A DNA stretch of 64,000 bases from Enoplolaimus lenunculus (lineage: Eukaryota > Nematoda > Enoplea > Enoplida > Thoracostomopsidae). Below the pieces are notes generated by a model. The model was not told where the DNA came from and searched no databases. It was given only the letters and a program-made list of their open reading frames with translations. The DNA is taken from positions 62,001 through 126,000 of the forward strand of contig JASANG010000052.1 in assembly GCA_030248215.1 (NCBI GenBank), written 5' to 3'. This document shows, piece after piece, positions 12,434-22,819 of the stretch. Each line of letters begins with the position of its first letter. The stretch's first letter is position 1. Both the position numbers and the translations under genes were made by a program.

Positions 12434-12650
12434 AACTTGCCCCGTGTAAGATCAGTATCGCAGCGTTTTCTGCTGGACCACAATAGAGTAAGCTTAAGCA
12501 TTCAACTAATTTTTTGGTTAGGCTTAAGGTTAGGCTTAATAACCTCATTCTTACGCATAGACTTAGGTTTAGGTTAACTTTGTTACGCTTAGGCTTAGGC
12601 TTAGGCTTAGGTATACGCTTGTACTACTGTAACGGCCCTCTTCTATACGT
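12434..12650. mobile_element. hAT-like MITE, decayed GCTTAG-array copy
   Basis: Left CCCCGTGTAAGATCAG and right CCTCTTCTATACGTTAGC are mutated versions of the family ends. The core has the AGAGTAAGCTTAAGC landmark and a GCTTAGGCTTAGGCTTAGG run near 12588. Confidence 0.55.
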
Positions 12651-12904
12651 TAGCACAAAATTTCAAGCAGCAAAACATGTACTGATGGATGAATTTTATC
12701 TTCTGTCAGGGTTTGGATTCGCTTTGTTGTACAAATGTTTTTTAAACGTAAATTGTTTTAAATATTTGGTAGCCTATGGTTTCTAACTAATTTAAGGTTA
12801 CATGAGGTTTTAAAGAAGTGGTTGAAAAATTATAGGCTTCCTTTTCAATTATATAATTTTTATAAAGACTTAGCAGATCATAAAATATTGTGTAATTGGC
12901 AGTG

Positions 12905-13215
12905 TTCCACCGGAATTCCGATTCCGGCTAAAATTCTGGCAAAATTTGACCTCCGATTCCGATTCCGGCTGACTGCTGGTTTCGATGCCGGAATTCTGAT
13001 TTTTCAGTTATGAGTTTTAAAGATGAGTGGACTTAGATTTTGCTTGTTTCGTTTTATTTCGTTCATTTGCAATTATTCTGTTGGTTTTTTACCTTTAACT
13101 TGTTAATAGAATTACTAAAACTTAATTCCGATTCCGATTCCGATTCCGATTCTAACATAAAAACTTGATTCCGATTCCGATTCTACTTCCGACAAAATCT
13201 AGGTCCGGTTGGATC
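12905..13215. repeat. CCGATT/CCGGAAT-rich element or microsatellite
   Basis: Runs such as ATTCCGATTCCGATTCCG near 13121-13150 and CCGGAATTCCGATTCCGG at 12910 resemble the arms of the CAGGGTGCAA MITE family (29621, 48968, 62997), but the defining ends are not visible. It may be a decayed member. Confidence 0.45.
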
Positions 13216-13901
13216 CACTGCCGATTGGTCCTTGGGGTAAAATGGTATTTTTAATTACTTAAACCACAAATATACGGCTAAAATAAATATTTGACGGGAA
13301 CTTTGTAATTTTGGATCATATAATCTTGAAATAGCCGTCAAAATTGTTTTAAATTTACAAACTTTTACTTCAAATTCTTAAAGTTAAATTGCGTTTTAAA
13401 AAGTGAAATGAGTTTCGAAGTATAAACCAACGGAACATCATGCAATTTGAAGCCACGAGCAGGTCCATACACAAGGTGGTTGGTGTCCTGTGGGAAATGA
13501 ACCTTTTGAAAATCTGGCACAGATTAGAAAAAGAGACGTTTTAGTTGTAGAATCGATATAGAAAATTTTTCTTGCCCACCACGACGGCTTGTAAGTTGTA
13601 TTTTTGGTTTAAAGTTATAATACCGCTTTTGACATGAAATCCTGGCTACACGTCCGGTCAAAAGTGAACCGACATACTATTATAAAACAAAGTGCCGCCT
13701 CTTATAGCGTGCTTATTGTACAGGAAACTTGAAAATAGCTATTAACTTCCGGTTGAGCGACAAATATTGAGTCTCCGTAGCGGTTAAGTTGGTGAACGCA
13801 AAAACTTCTCTCACTGTACTTTTAAACTTTTCGCAATCGAAAGACACTTAATCACGACTTGCAAATAATTTACACGACTGTTTGTAGGTTAAAATGTAGA
13901 A
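13216..13901. other. Intergenic DNA, nothing recognised
   Basis: No supported gene or repeat. Confidence 0.45.
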
Positions 13902-14009
13902 ATGTTATGGTTGCGCAAATATTTTGTCGTTTATATCTGTTTATTCTTTAGTGCCGGTTTACACAACTCCTTGGCCTCGAATCCAAATCAAGTTACCGGA
14001 AACATGTCT

Positions 14010-14166
14010 GGCTCATGTTACATAAAGGGGCGTCCAGGCTTCTGGTGGGTCTATAAAAAAGTAGGTTTAGATTCTACAATATATGTTTTTGCTTAGGCTT
14101 AGGCTTAGGCTTAGGCTTAGGAATACGCTTAATTTACTGTTTACGCCCCTTAAAGTAACATTGGCC
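14010..14166. mobile_element. hAT-like MITE, GTCCAGG/GGTCTATAAAA subfamily
   Basis: Left GGCTCATGTTACATAAAGGG, right CCCCTTAAAGTAACATTGGCC. Flanks ACATGTCT (14002-14009) and ACATGTTT (14167-14174) form an 8-bp target duplication. It carries the landmarks CTTCTGGTGGGTCTATAAAA and GTAGGTTTAGATTCTA, then five GCTTAG hexamers. Sister copies are at 15059 (inverted) and 25526. Confidence 0.75.
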
Positions 14167-14796
14167 ACATGTTTAATACCGAATGAAATATTTGAAACTT
14201 TTAAAAGATCGCAAATTGTATAAATTTTCTCGACTGAAATCAACAAAACATCATTGCTTCGAACTGTATGCCGTGGTGACAGAGTGTGGTTTCACGTAAA
14301 CAATTTCACAAATTTACGTTAGTTTTCGAGCGAGTTTGTTTTCTGAAATTAGCTCTAAAATTCCGAACGGTAACATTTTGCTTCTTACACCCTTATTTTT
14401 ACCCGAAAGAAGGCAACATATGACGTTCAGGCACTAAAACGCACATGAAACTATAGAAACTCGAATAATACACAACTGTTTGTAATTGTACCTTGTATAT
14501 CGACCGCCAATGTACCAGCTTTTCGCACTTTGCCGCACGCTGCCACAACGGCGTATGTAAATAGGTTTGTTTAGCGGAATCTTAAAATACTCAGGCTATT
14601 AGGGCCAAAAATTTTAAGGTTTCCAGATCCGCAAAACGTACAAAATGTTCATAATATTGTTTACCTGTGAACTTCTCTGCCGGGCCATAAATAGCAGCGA
14701 TTGGTTGTAAAATTTCATACCGTAGCGAAGACCTTTGCCATTTATATTCTATGAAATTACATCTCACATTTCATATTACTGTGTTTTGTATTCATA

Positions 14797-14940
14797 GGCC
14801 CGTAGCTAGCTCACTTTTGTGAGGGGGTTAAACGTTTTTCACAACGGGCATACACGGGTTTTGGTGACTTACAAGGAAGCTTTAAAATTTTTAGGGCGGT
14901 GAAGGCTGAACCTACCTGGACCCCCTGTGGCTACGGGCTT
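14797..14940. mobile_element. Short MITE, GGCCCGTAGC family
   Basis: Starts GGCCCGTAGCTAGC and ends GTGGCTACGGGCTT, inverted. About 145 bp, non-coding. Sister copies are at 31028-31180 and about 57886-58045. Confidence 0.65.
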
Positions 14941-15058
14941 GTGTGTGTATTGTTTATAATGTTTGCTGGTGGTGAACTTTATTGCATAAATATCAATGGC
15001 GTGCCAATTGTATGAGGGGTTTCTTAAAAATCAATGCGGACAGTCCCCTAAACAAAAC

Positions 15059-15260
15059 GGCCAATGTTACTTTAAGGGGCGCAACAATAGATTAAGTGTA
15101 TTCTTTAAATCTAAGCCTAAGCCTAAGCGGTGCAAAAATGTGTTCCTACGCCTAAGCCTAAGCCTAAGCCTAAGCCTAAGCAAAAATATAATCTAGAATC
15201 TAAACCTACTGTTTTATAGACCCACCAGAAACCTGGACGCCCCTTAAAGCAACGTGGGCC
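15059..15260. mobile_element. hAT-like MITE with perfect 8-bp target duplication
   Basis: Left GGCCAATGTTACTTTAAGGG and right CCCCTTAAAGCAACGTGGGCC bound an inverted copy of the 14010 subfamily. The flanks are AACAAAAC on both sides (15051-15058 and 15261-15268), an exact 8-bp duplication, so this is probably one of the youngest insertions in the window. CCTAAGCCTAAGCCTAAGCC inside is the hexamer array in reverse. Confidence 0.85.
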
Positions 15261-15739
15261 AACAAAACAAATGTCAAAATGTTATAGTGTCAAGATTATC
15301 CTCGCGAGTGGTAACGCGCAAACCGAACAGGAGTAAATTTAAGTCAAATTAAAAGTTTACTACTAAAATTGTTTGGTTTTGAATACTACTTGTTAGGACA
15401 GAGGTTCTTTTATGAGTCGGTGGAGTTCCCGAAAATCTGAGACTATGGAAGTTCTAAACATTGCAAGATAATATTACTGCGCAAAAGAGTAGAAGTGGGA
15501 GGGAAGGGCTATCCACACGTTTTGTTCCGAACAGTAGCGGGAACGATATTGATGCTGCAATTTGCGGTTTGTAAAAATATAGTGAATGTACATTTGTTTG
15601 TGTGTTTACCAGGCTAATTGTGTATTGTCGCTATTACTTCATTGTTTTAGCCCATCTACAAATTATATATGTTTAATTTGCATCAAAACATTTCTATTTT
15701 GTGCATGTTTGAAATTTCAGAAACCTTAAATTTTCTTGA

Positions 15740-15970
15740 AACAAGTTTGTATTAGCTGCAAGTTGCACGAAATACATGCAGCTGCAAGTATTTTCAAAGG
15801 AACATTCCGATTGACAAATCAAACTGCAGGTGCATGAAATTCGTCCGACTTGCAACTGCGTTCACAGGTGCGAATTAAGCATGAATTCCAGTGAATAATT
15901 TGCAGCTACAAGAACTTTTAAGAGCCGTGCAAGTTTTTGCAGCAAAACTTGCACGTGCGAAGAGAGCTTT
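15740..15970. mobile_element. MITE, CACGTGCAAG family
   Basis: The right end GCAAAACTTGCACGTGCGAA with GCTTTAC matches the 785 copy. The interior ATGCAGCTGCAAGTATTTTC and the AACATTCCGATTGACAAATC block correspond to it base for base with scattered changes. The left terminus is decayed. Confidence 0.6.
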
Positions 15971-16576
15971 ACGGACCTGTTCTATACATAGGCCGAATTT
16001 TCTAAGGAACTGAGTTCTTTGTCCCCTATTCCTCACGGTCGCGTAGATGGGTCTAGACAATGAAGGGTTACTGTATAGTTTCTGATTTTATCGAAGATCG
16101 TGTAACTGCTAAAGTTTATGGCTGTGATATGAATGATACTTTTTGGATGTTCCAAATTTGATACCTAAGCTAAACACTGAACATGTAGATAAGGCTTCGA
16201 TTGTCGAACAGATAGCAATCCTGCATTTCCTGCTGCTTAATTAAAAAGGTCTGAAGTTCCCGACCAATCATATTCAGACTGGCATAAGCACATGCTTCGG
16301 GCTTGGTGGCATGTTCCAAACAAGTTAACAGACTGCTTAAAGGTCTCTTTGTTCAAAGGTAAGGTTACAAGGTTCATCATACAAATCTTGCTAAGATATG
16401 CCTTCAAGTAGTGTAAATTAAAGTTTTGCTCGACTCATAGGATAAACTAAAATTTTCCCTAAAACCGTTATTTGAACCAAATGCTATATTCCAGTTGTTG
16501 CTTTCAAAATTTGAGTGTTAATGCAAGCCTGTCTCCTGCAGGTATTTTCTACCAAACGTGATTCATCACCCTTTTA

Positions 16577-16774
16577 GTCCGTGTAAAGATCAGGGGTGAC
16601 GGACAGAACGTTTTTCTGCGGGACTGCAATATAAAGTAAGCTTAAGCCTTTACACTAATTTTTTTGCTCAGGCTTAGGCTTACGCTTCGGTATAAACTCA
16701 TTTTTACGTTTAAGCTTAAACTTAAGCTTAGGAATATGCGTATACTACTGAATGCCCTGATGTGTACATTGGCC
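16577..16774. mobile_element. hAT-like MITE, GCTTAG-array family
   Basis: Left GTCCGTGTAAAGATCAGG and right CCCTGATGTGTACATTGGCC. The landmark AAGTAAGCTTAAGC and hexamer runs lie inside. A few base changes separate it from the 28049 copy. Confidence 0.6.
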
Positions 16775-16872
16775 ATACCAATTTATAGATGATTTATACC
16801 TTTGGGCTTGGAGCAGAACTTTAGATAAGATAAAGATCATTGAAATGATGCATTATATTCATACCAGCGTTG

Positions 16873-17301
16873 CAGTGGCGGATCAAGGATCTCACAATGG
16901 GGGGCCAAAATTTCACAAGTAATAAACTTATTTTTGACCACACCGAAACCACGAACTATTGCCATAAAATTGACTTCTTTATGTTCGTTCAATTGAGATG
17001 AATCACAAATAAAACAAACGTATCAACGCAATTTATATCTAAACAACAGGGCGGCGCAACATGAATTCAAATTTGTCTTCACACAGGCACAAATTTAAAG
17101 GCTCGGATTCGGAAGTCAATTCAATTTTGAAAAAGAAAAAGCCAGTCAGCCTCAGCAAAATCTGTTTCTGTTTTTGAATGAGTTAGAACCACCTGCTAAT
17201 TTCGGAACAGCGTAGAACAGCAATTGACGCTTTATATAATTTTTGTTGAGATGCTGTTGGGGGGGGCACGGCCGGCGTGGCCCCCCATGGATCCGCCATT
17301 G
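16873..17301. mobile_element. MITE, CAGTGGCGGATCC ends
   Basis: Left CAGTGGCGGATCAAGGATC, right GGATCCGCCATTG. AGCGTTG occurs immediately outside both ends, a target duplication of 7 bp (8 if the end is placed one base differently). The interior has no transposase ORF. It resembles non-autonomous hAT elements with CAGTGGCGG-type ends. Confidence 0.7.
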
Positions 17302-17499
17302 AGCGTTGGCCTGTTTCAAAAAACAGATGTTTTAAACTATTGCAATTTCTGTGCTAAAGTGTTTTGTTTTAAAAATAAACGAATACATATATGTTCGCTT
17401 TTTTATAAAAGCTTAATTACGCCAGCGTAAAGACTGTAGCCGATGGGATTTCACTGGTCAAAATCAAACCCACATTGGGATATCTATCCAGTCGGTTTA

Positions 17500-17643
17500 A
17501 GTTTTTTGAAGCTATAGACTATTTTTTGCTTGGGTTTGGCTTATGCTTAGGCATACGAACATGCTCATTCTTACGCTTAGGCTTAGCCTTAGGAATATGT
17601 TTATAATATCGTTTTGCCCCTGTTCTTTAATACATTGACCTAA
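17500..17643. mobile_element. hAT-like MITE, partial GCTTAG-array copy
   Basis: Right end CCCTGTTCTTTAATACATTGACC and internal CTTACGCTTAGGCTTAGCC match the family. The left end is missing. It sits some 370 bp upstream of the vWA gene A start. Confidence 0.5.
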
Positions 17644-18016
17644 ATTTTTATACAACGAGCCCAAGCACACTTGTACACAACCCTGTAACTTCGGTTCTTT
17701 TAAATATATACATATAAACGTTTCATTCTGCCGCAGAATTATAAAATGTTTTCAAATTTTAACCCCATCTTCAGCCCAAATAATATTCAAAACTTTAACG
17801 AACTGCGACAACACTTACAAGCATTATCATTGTCAATATATTAATTGATGACAGTCCGCCAAATGCTTACACCAGGCTTTTAGCTTACGTTTAGTACAAA
17901 ACCGATCATATTTGCAATTCCATTAAACTGATACGTCGGATACGGTAAAGTTATTTGCCGGCTTGAACTCTACCCCCACCCCCCATCGTTTCATTTATTT
18001 GACGTTGAATACCACG

Positions 18017-18542
18017 ATGTTTTCGAAACGATTTAAACTCGAACTTACCTTTTGCATCATCGCGTATGTGATCCTAAACGTCGTATTTACTAGCCTTTCC
18101 CACCCGTTGTTGATATATTTCACATCGACCGAACCTTTCTTACCCTCCACGCAACAACACTTGGCAACACAACGCTACACGTACAATGACACCAATCTTG
18201 ACCTAGTGTTTGCAATTGATACTTCTCGTTCCATTGGCTCACAAGCGTTCACCAAATGTGTTTCGTTCGTTCGTAAAATTTTGAACGAACTAATCCGAAT
18301 ATCCGATTCCGGCGAGTCCAGTGGGATTGACGGAACGAATGGGGTCGACTTGGTTTCACGTGGCTTCCGGGTCGGAATAGTGTTGTTCAATGAAAGTGCA
18401 CATTTGCACTTAGAGTTGCGGGACGGCACCTCGTCTGTCGTAGTTGAACGACGGCTTGACTCGATTGTTTATTTGAACAATGGAGGCACTTCAATTGAAG
18501 ACGCGTTGATTACATCTATCGATATGTTTGAACGGAATGCAG
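18017..18542 (+). CDS. vWA gene A, exon 1
   Basis: Signal sequence and first half of the vWA domain. It ends AATGCAG|GTGAGT in phase 1. It matches gene B exon 1 closely until residue ERN. Confidence 0.8.
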
Positions 18543-21500
18543 GTGAGTAGCCTTGGGGGGAAGAAGTCTTGGTGGTACTATAGAACCTTCCCAGTTCCAT
18601 GAACTCAACAATAATTTCACGACATCTCGTGGTGTGGGTTACAGATTTTCAGCTCCTGTCGGTACTCCGTTTTCACAGCGAAACCCGAGTCTGTGGCTTT
18701 TTTACTCCATTCCCCCCGCTGTAAATTTCGACGAGTTGATAAATTATCTCAGAGACAAAAATTAGTTATTTCTGGTGATTTGTGAGTAAATAACCTCAAA
18801 TAACAACTCACTCTGAGCTGATTTAATTCCGGGTTCGCTGATTAATTAACTCAGGAATGAGTTCAGTCAATTCAGAATTCTGAGTTCTGAAAGACCTAAT
18901 TTAGAGCCCAGAATTCCCGTTGGATTTATACTCATTCTAAGTTAAAATCAACTCACCGGAATTTACAGTGCCTATGTATCATATAAAACGCTATTTTAAA
19001 CGCTTTCGTTTTATTAACTCCTTTTCACACTGAGTTGCCTATAGGCAACTCAGCGCAGTGTATATACGTTAAATAATATATATCGCACCGTGTTTAACAT
19101 TTGCAACACGTATACATAGTACTAAATCACCACAAGACGTGAGAGCCCCTCGGGCTCGAGCGTCAAGCTCCTATAGCTGAGTGGTAATGGTATACGCCTC
19201 CCACTCTTGTCACTGGAGTTCGAATCGTAGCATAAAAGTATGTCTCAGGGGAAATAGAAAATATTCATGTGAGAAAGGGTTAAACACTTCATTCACAACG
19301 TTTTTAGTAAATGCAAGGAACTGCTGAACGAATCCCTGCACTATTGGCAGGTGTCAATACGCTATTTTAGCATCAATAAGTGCGTTTTTGAAAACGCCAC
19401 AAACGTTTTGTATTTATTGACACGATTCTGTGCCAAGGCTGAATGATGGCTGGGCGTCTGACGACAACTATATTTTAGATCAAACTGACGGTCAACCCTG
19501 GCGACCATCGCCTACTCTGAGTATGAAAAGCGACTCAGTGTTGTCCAATAACACTGCGGATCCTAGAAAGGCGGTGGACCGGAAACGCAAGGTGATATTT
19601 TTGCTGACGGATGGTCGAAGCGGCGACATTGCTGCAAACGTGCATGAACGACGGAAAAAACTGAACATCCGGTTGCTTGCGATTGGATTTGGCGACGTTG
19701 TCGATACATATTTACAAGAGTATGTGATTCTGAAATTTTTTATATTTGCAAATAATTTTGAAACATTTTTGTTTAAAGTTATTCATTGTTAAAAACGTCT
19801 TAAATTCTTAGCTCGACCGATTTTTTAAAATGAATTTGTTGTTTCAAACATTTTTAAAACCTTAACTGTCAATATACAGTGTCCAATGTACGCATCTCAG
19901 ACATACACTAAAATACATGCCGCATTAACAAATGTTTTTGGTTCAACACCATTCTGGACAGCTTCAGGCGAAGGAATCTTATATATAAAAGCATCAAGAC
20001 ACCGCAACGTTGCTGTACACCAGTTTGTTATGAATAGCGCAAACAACGCGAACACCAAACGTATTTTTAGCATTAATTCTAGTGGAAAGGTTTCAGTTTG
20101 AAGCTGCTCGTGAGAGAATAGACATTGGCTTGAACAGTATCTTTAAGCAACTAAGAATGATATCGGAGAAAATGTCGCAAAACAATTTAGCGAGCGCAGC
20201 GAGCGAGAATCCATTCCATATTCATTCGCAAAAATCAAAAATTTTACACTAAAATCTATATTTTAAATTTGTTAAGGAGCCCTCTGAGGGTGAAAAACAT
20301 TCCACCCCTGATCTTTTCATGGGACAATAGGCATTGATGTCATGGATTAGTACTGAGTGTTTTTAGATCTAAGATCCGAAAAAATGCAGATATTGTACAA
20401 GCGTTTAACACGTTTAATTGTCACCAAAAATTCTTATTGAAGTACTTAAAGTCAAAATTCGTAGTCACATTTCGAAATGTTTAACAATTAAACTTAGAAA
20501 TTCGGATTTCTTCAAACAAGTCAAAGACGCAAACGCACTGGAAGACGTTGTTTCTGAAATCGTCAAGCAAATAACGATCGTTCTGCCGGATTGTGACAAA
20601 ATTGCTGTTGTGACAGGAAATTGTTCAAAAAGTGACAAGTTTGATCCGAAAGACCCAAGCGCCGAATTGAAATGCTGGCAGCACCGGAAGGAAATCGTTC
20701 GCCAATTTCCGCATCCGCTTTTGGCCAAGGATTGCATTCCGGAACCTGTCCCGGCTGTAGAGTGTAAATGTCCTGTGAGTGCGAAAAAGTATGTTTTTTT
20801 TTAAATTTGTAAACGTTCATTAGACAAAGACAAACTGCTACAGCACCAGTATAGTTTGAGGTGCATTTCTCCTTAGGTTTCACCCTAAGTTGAGAATCAC
20901 GCAAAAACTCAAACCTTTCAGTCCTTTTGCGCTCGAGTCGAACATGCTATCAAAGCCAGTACTCCACGCAGTCGATACCAGCTGTTTGTTCTTCTGGTAT
21001 ATGTTCGTATGGCATAAATGATTCCAGGATCAAATAATGTTGAGTTCATAACTTTAAAGCATACTTACGTTTTGTAAGTACATTCGTAAGTATAACCTTG
21101 CATTATCGCTCAAGATATTTATACAAGGCAAACAAACGTTTATTCAACGGATAATTGCCATACCGGATATATATCAGTAACTAAAGGCGGCGGAGGGCGG
21201 AAAATATCAGTCCGTAACCGAATAACTGGGGATATCCTCTGGAGAGGCCAAATATATATCAGTCCCCCCTCTTATTCGTGGCAGTACACTACAGATGATA
21301 ACGCTTACACTCTGCGCTAAAAATTACTGAACATTTCTCGTTTTTTAAAATATTTTTCAGTATTTCAGATCTCTTGTCAAAGATCCGGAACCGCAACATC
21401 CGTTGTTGCCGTTAGTCAAAGTTCTTTGGTGGTGGATAGTTCTTGTTGCATTGTTAATTGCATTCACAATTGCAATTATGGCAATTGTTGTTCGACGCTT

Positions 21501-21660
21501 CAGACGGCCAACGTCCTCACGACACAAACGAGATGTGTCTGCGGAAGTGGTACCCGGATACCGGAGCCGGAAACTTCAACCAGGCTTAAGCTTACCGCCT
21601 CAGCAGATGACTCGTCTGTTCGCAACACGTGATGCAACGAACGTTCAAGGATTACCGTAA
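18017..21660 (+). CDS. vWA-domain single-pass membrane protein, gene A
   Basis: Likely a type I cell-surface adhesion or recognition protein; ligand unknown. Four exons (18017-18542, 19479-19719, 20498-20788, 21369-21660) join in phase to 450 codons (449 residues plus stop). Residues 1-30 are hydrophobic (signal or anchor). The vWA domain spans about 60-290: LDLVFAIDTSRSIGS carries the metal-ion motif DxSxS (D68, S70, S72), GGTSIEDAL is the threonine loop and IFLLTDGRS the second aspartate loop. A linker with six Cys follows (DCDK, GNCSK, LKCW, KDCIP, VECKC). WWWIVLVALLIAFTIAIMAI (from 373) is a membrane span, and the tail starts RRFRR. The start at 18017 is chosen because the paralogue has ATG at the matching place. 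Domain and motif assignment rests on general vWA family knowledge; function is inferred. The tail may be longer (see 22673-22819). Confidence 0.8.
18543..19478 (+). other. Extra intron of vWA gene A, absent from gene B
   Basis: Donor GTGAGT, acceptor CTATATTTTAG, 936 bp. Removing it joins GAACGGAATGCAG to ATCAAACTGACGG, restoring a reading frame that parallels the uninterrupted gene B sequence to IILLTDG. It contains a SINE copy (19144-19284), a perfect 24-bp palindrome (19030-19053) and a sequence resembling one near 9845. Confidence 0.75.
19144..19284 (+). mobile_element. tRNA-Gly-derived SINE, copy 2
   Basis: GCCCCTCGGGCTCGAGCGTC leads to the A box TAGCTGAGTGG and the B box GTTCGAATC. The intervening ACGCCTCCCAC resembles the tRNA-Gly anticodon arm (CCC). 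The tail ends TATTCATGTGAGAAAGGGTT. It is the best preserved of three copies and lies inside the extra intron of vWA gene A. Confidence 0.75.
19479..19719 (+). CDS. vWA gene A, exon 2
   Basis: Second part of the vWA domain, including VIFLLTDGRS and LNIRLLAIGFGDVV. Acceptor TATTTTAG, donor GA|GTATGT, phase 2. Gene B has the equivalent sequence in its first exon. Confidence 0.75.
19886..20101 (+). other. Unassigned open stretch in vWA gene A intron 2
   Basis: A 71-codon open frame with a good acceptor just before it (AATATACAG) and a protein-like composition, ending IFSINSSGKVSV. Its phase does not fit exon 2 of gene A, and gene B has no counterpart. It could be a chance ORF, an alternative exon or a fragment of another gene; I cannot decide. 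Confidence 0.2.
20285..20330. mobile_element. hAT-like MITE end fragment in intron
   Basis: AACATTCCACCCCTGATC with TTTTCATGGG is the inverted end of the GGCCCATGTAAAGATCAGG family without the rest of the element. A similar lone end lies at 25085-25130 in gene B. Confidence 0.4.
20498..20788 (+). CDS. vWA gene A, exon 3 (near-identical to gene B exon 2)
   Basis: End of the vWA domain (ALEDVVSEIVKQITIVLPDC) and the Cys linker. Acceptor AACTTAG, donor AAAAA|GTATGT, phase 2. About eight base differences from gene B over 291 bp: two at the 5' edge (NS versus NA) and about six, all synonymous. Confidence 0.8.
20990..21292. mobile_element. MITE, TGACCCGAATAA family, in intron 3 of gene A
   Basis: Shares the CATAAATGATTCCAGGATCAA, GATATATATCAGTAAC and CAGTCCGTAACCGAATAAC blocks with the 10391 copy. 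It ends CTTATTCGTGGCAGTACACT. The left end is missing. Confidence 0.55.
21369..21660 (+). CDS. vWA gene A, exon 4: membrane span and tail
   Basis: The acceptor TATTTCAG is chosen over the CAG eight bases upstream because only this one gives the frame KSLVKDPEPQHPLLPLVK followed by the membrane span, as in gene B. The tail is basic and Ser/Pro-rich (GYRSRKLQPGLSLPP). It stops at TAA 21658-21660, or splices at CC|GTAAAT (21656/21657). Confidence 0.75.
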
Positions 21661-21851
21661 ATTTATAAGGGAAATATACCGAGGGAGTTGAATTTTTATT
21701 TATTCAGCAACCGTGTCTATATATACAAAAGGCTTTTCGAAAGCTCCAGCGATTAGCTAGTGAAGTTTTTCGTATTGTTATGAGGGTTAATATTACGTTT
21801 TTAGTGCACTTTAACCGTTTTTACGAACAAAACTTTGTTAATATTTAGATT

Positions 21852-22483
21852 GGGGCTTTTCGGCTATCCCCCCATCCGCGTTTGCCCAAAAGTGGTCGGA
21901 TTTTGAAAATGCTTGCATGTTTGAGCTTCTCATGGCCTCCCCTGATCATTCCATGGCCAAATTTGTATTTTTCTAAAATTCGATAATTTAAGGTCCAAAA
22001 GGTTCCCCCTTGGGACCCAAAAGAATTTTTTTGTCCAAAAGTTTAACAAGTTATATTTCATTTGATGTAGCTTGCTGAATTGAGTCCAAAGGTGTTTAAT
22101 TTTTTGCAATCAAACGATTGGTTAACGAATTATGATCAAATAACTAATTTAACGCCGACCCAAATCGTTGGCAGCGCGCCAAATCAGTTTATTTGACAAT
22201 AACTCGTTAACCTACCGTCTGATTACAAAAAATTTAACACCATTAGACTCAGCTCTGCAAGCTGCACGGAGTGATATATAACTTGTTAAACTTTAGGACA
22301 AATAATTGTTTGAGTCCTAATGGGGGGACCTTGGGTCCTGAAAATCGAATTTTTCAAAAATCCAAATTTGCCTATGGAATGATCAAGAGAGGCCATGAAA
22401 AGTTCAAATATGCAAAAAATTTTCAAAATCAGACCACTTTTAGGCAAACACGGGCTGGGGAAATAACCGAAAAGACCCTTTAA
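21852..22483. mobile_element. Foldback MITE with long inverted arms, copy 1
   Basis: The left arm GGGGCTTTTCGGCTATCCC...CATTCCATGGCCAAATTTG...GGACCCAAAAGAA is mirrored on the right by GGGGACCTTGGGTCCTGAAA...CAAATTTGCCTATGGAATG...GGGGAAATAACCGAAAAGACCC. Each arm is over 150 bp, separated by a loop with its own inverted TTTAACAAGTTATAT. It is non-coding and lies in the possible last intron of vWA gene A. A diverged sister is at 51010-51836. Confidence 0.75.
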
Positions 22484-22672
22484 AAATTAGCAGATTTAAA
22501 AACCGTTTGAACAATTTGAACAATCTTAGTTTTGTTTGGCTTCGGCACAATTTAGCTTTTTTGACTCAAGTTTGCATGCTAATCACATTTTTTGGAAACA
22601 AGCCAAAGAACAGGTGTTTAACAGTTTCGAATTCAAAAATGTATACAATTAATGTCTGTTGTTGTTTTGCAG

Positions 22673-22819
22673 AAGCAAATGGATTATGGCTAAAAGTGGG
22701 AAATTCAAACCAACGACAATCAGACGCGATATCAACGTTGGAACTCAGCGAAAGTCTGCTCATGACCGATCCGCTCAACCAGGGTCAAGTTTATGGATTT
22801 CGAGACGAAAATAAATTTA
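22673..22819 (+). CDS. Possible terminal tail exon of vWA gene A
   Basis: A strong acceptor (GTTGTTTTGCAG) opens a stretch with two open frames. If exon 4 splices at 21656 (phase 2), the frame reads PSKWIMAKSGKFKPTTIRRD and ends TAA at 22812-22814, inside an AATAAA signal (22810-22815), as a last exon might. The other frame (TLELSESLLMTDPLNQGQVY) is equally open and runs to a GTAAGT donor at 22820. Gene B has a donor-like GTAAGT at the matching place but no downstream counterpart that I can find. Confidence 0.35.

Noticed and set aside
13902-14096. ORF starting MLWLRKYFVVYICLFFSAGL, like a signal peptide
   Set aside because: It runs straight into a hAT-like MITE, has no good donor before it and no downstream partner exon. 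Probably chance.
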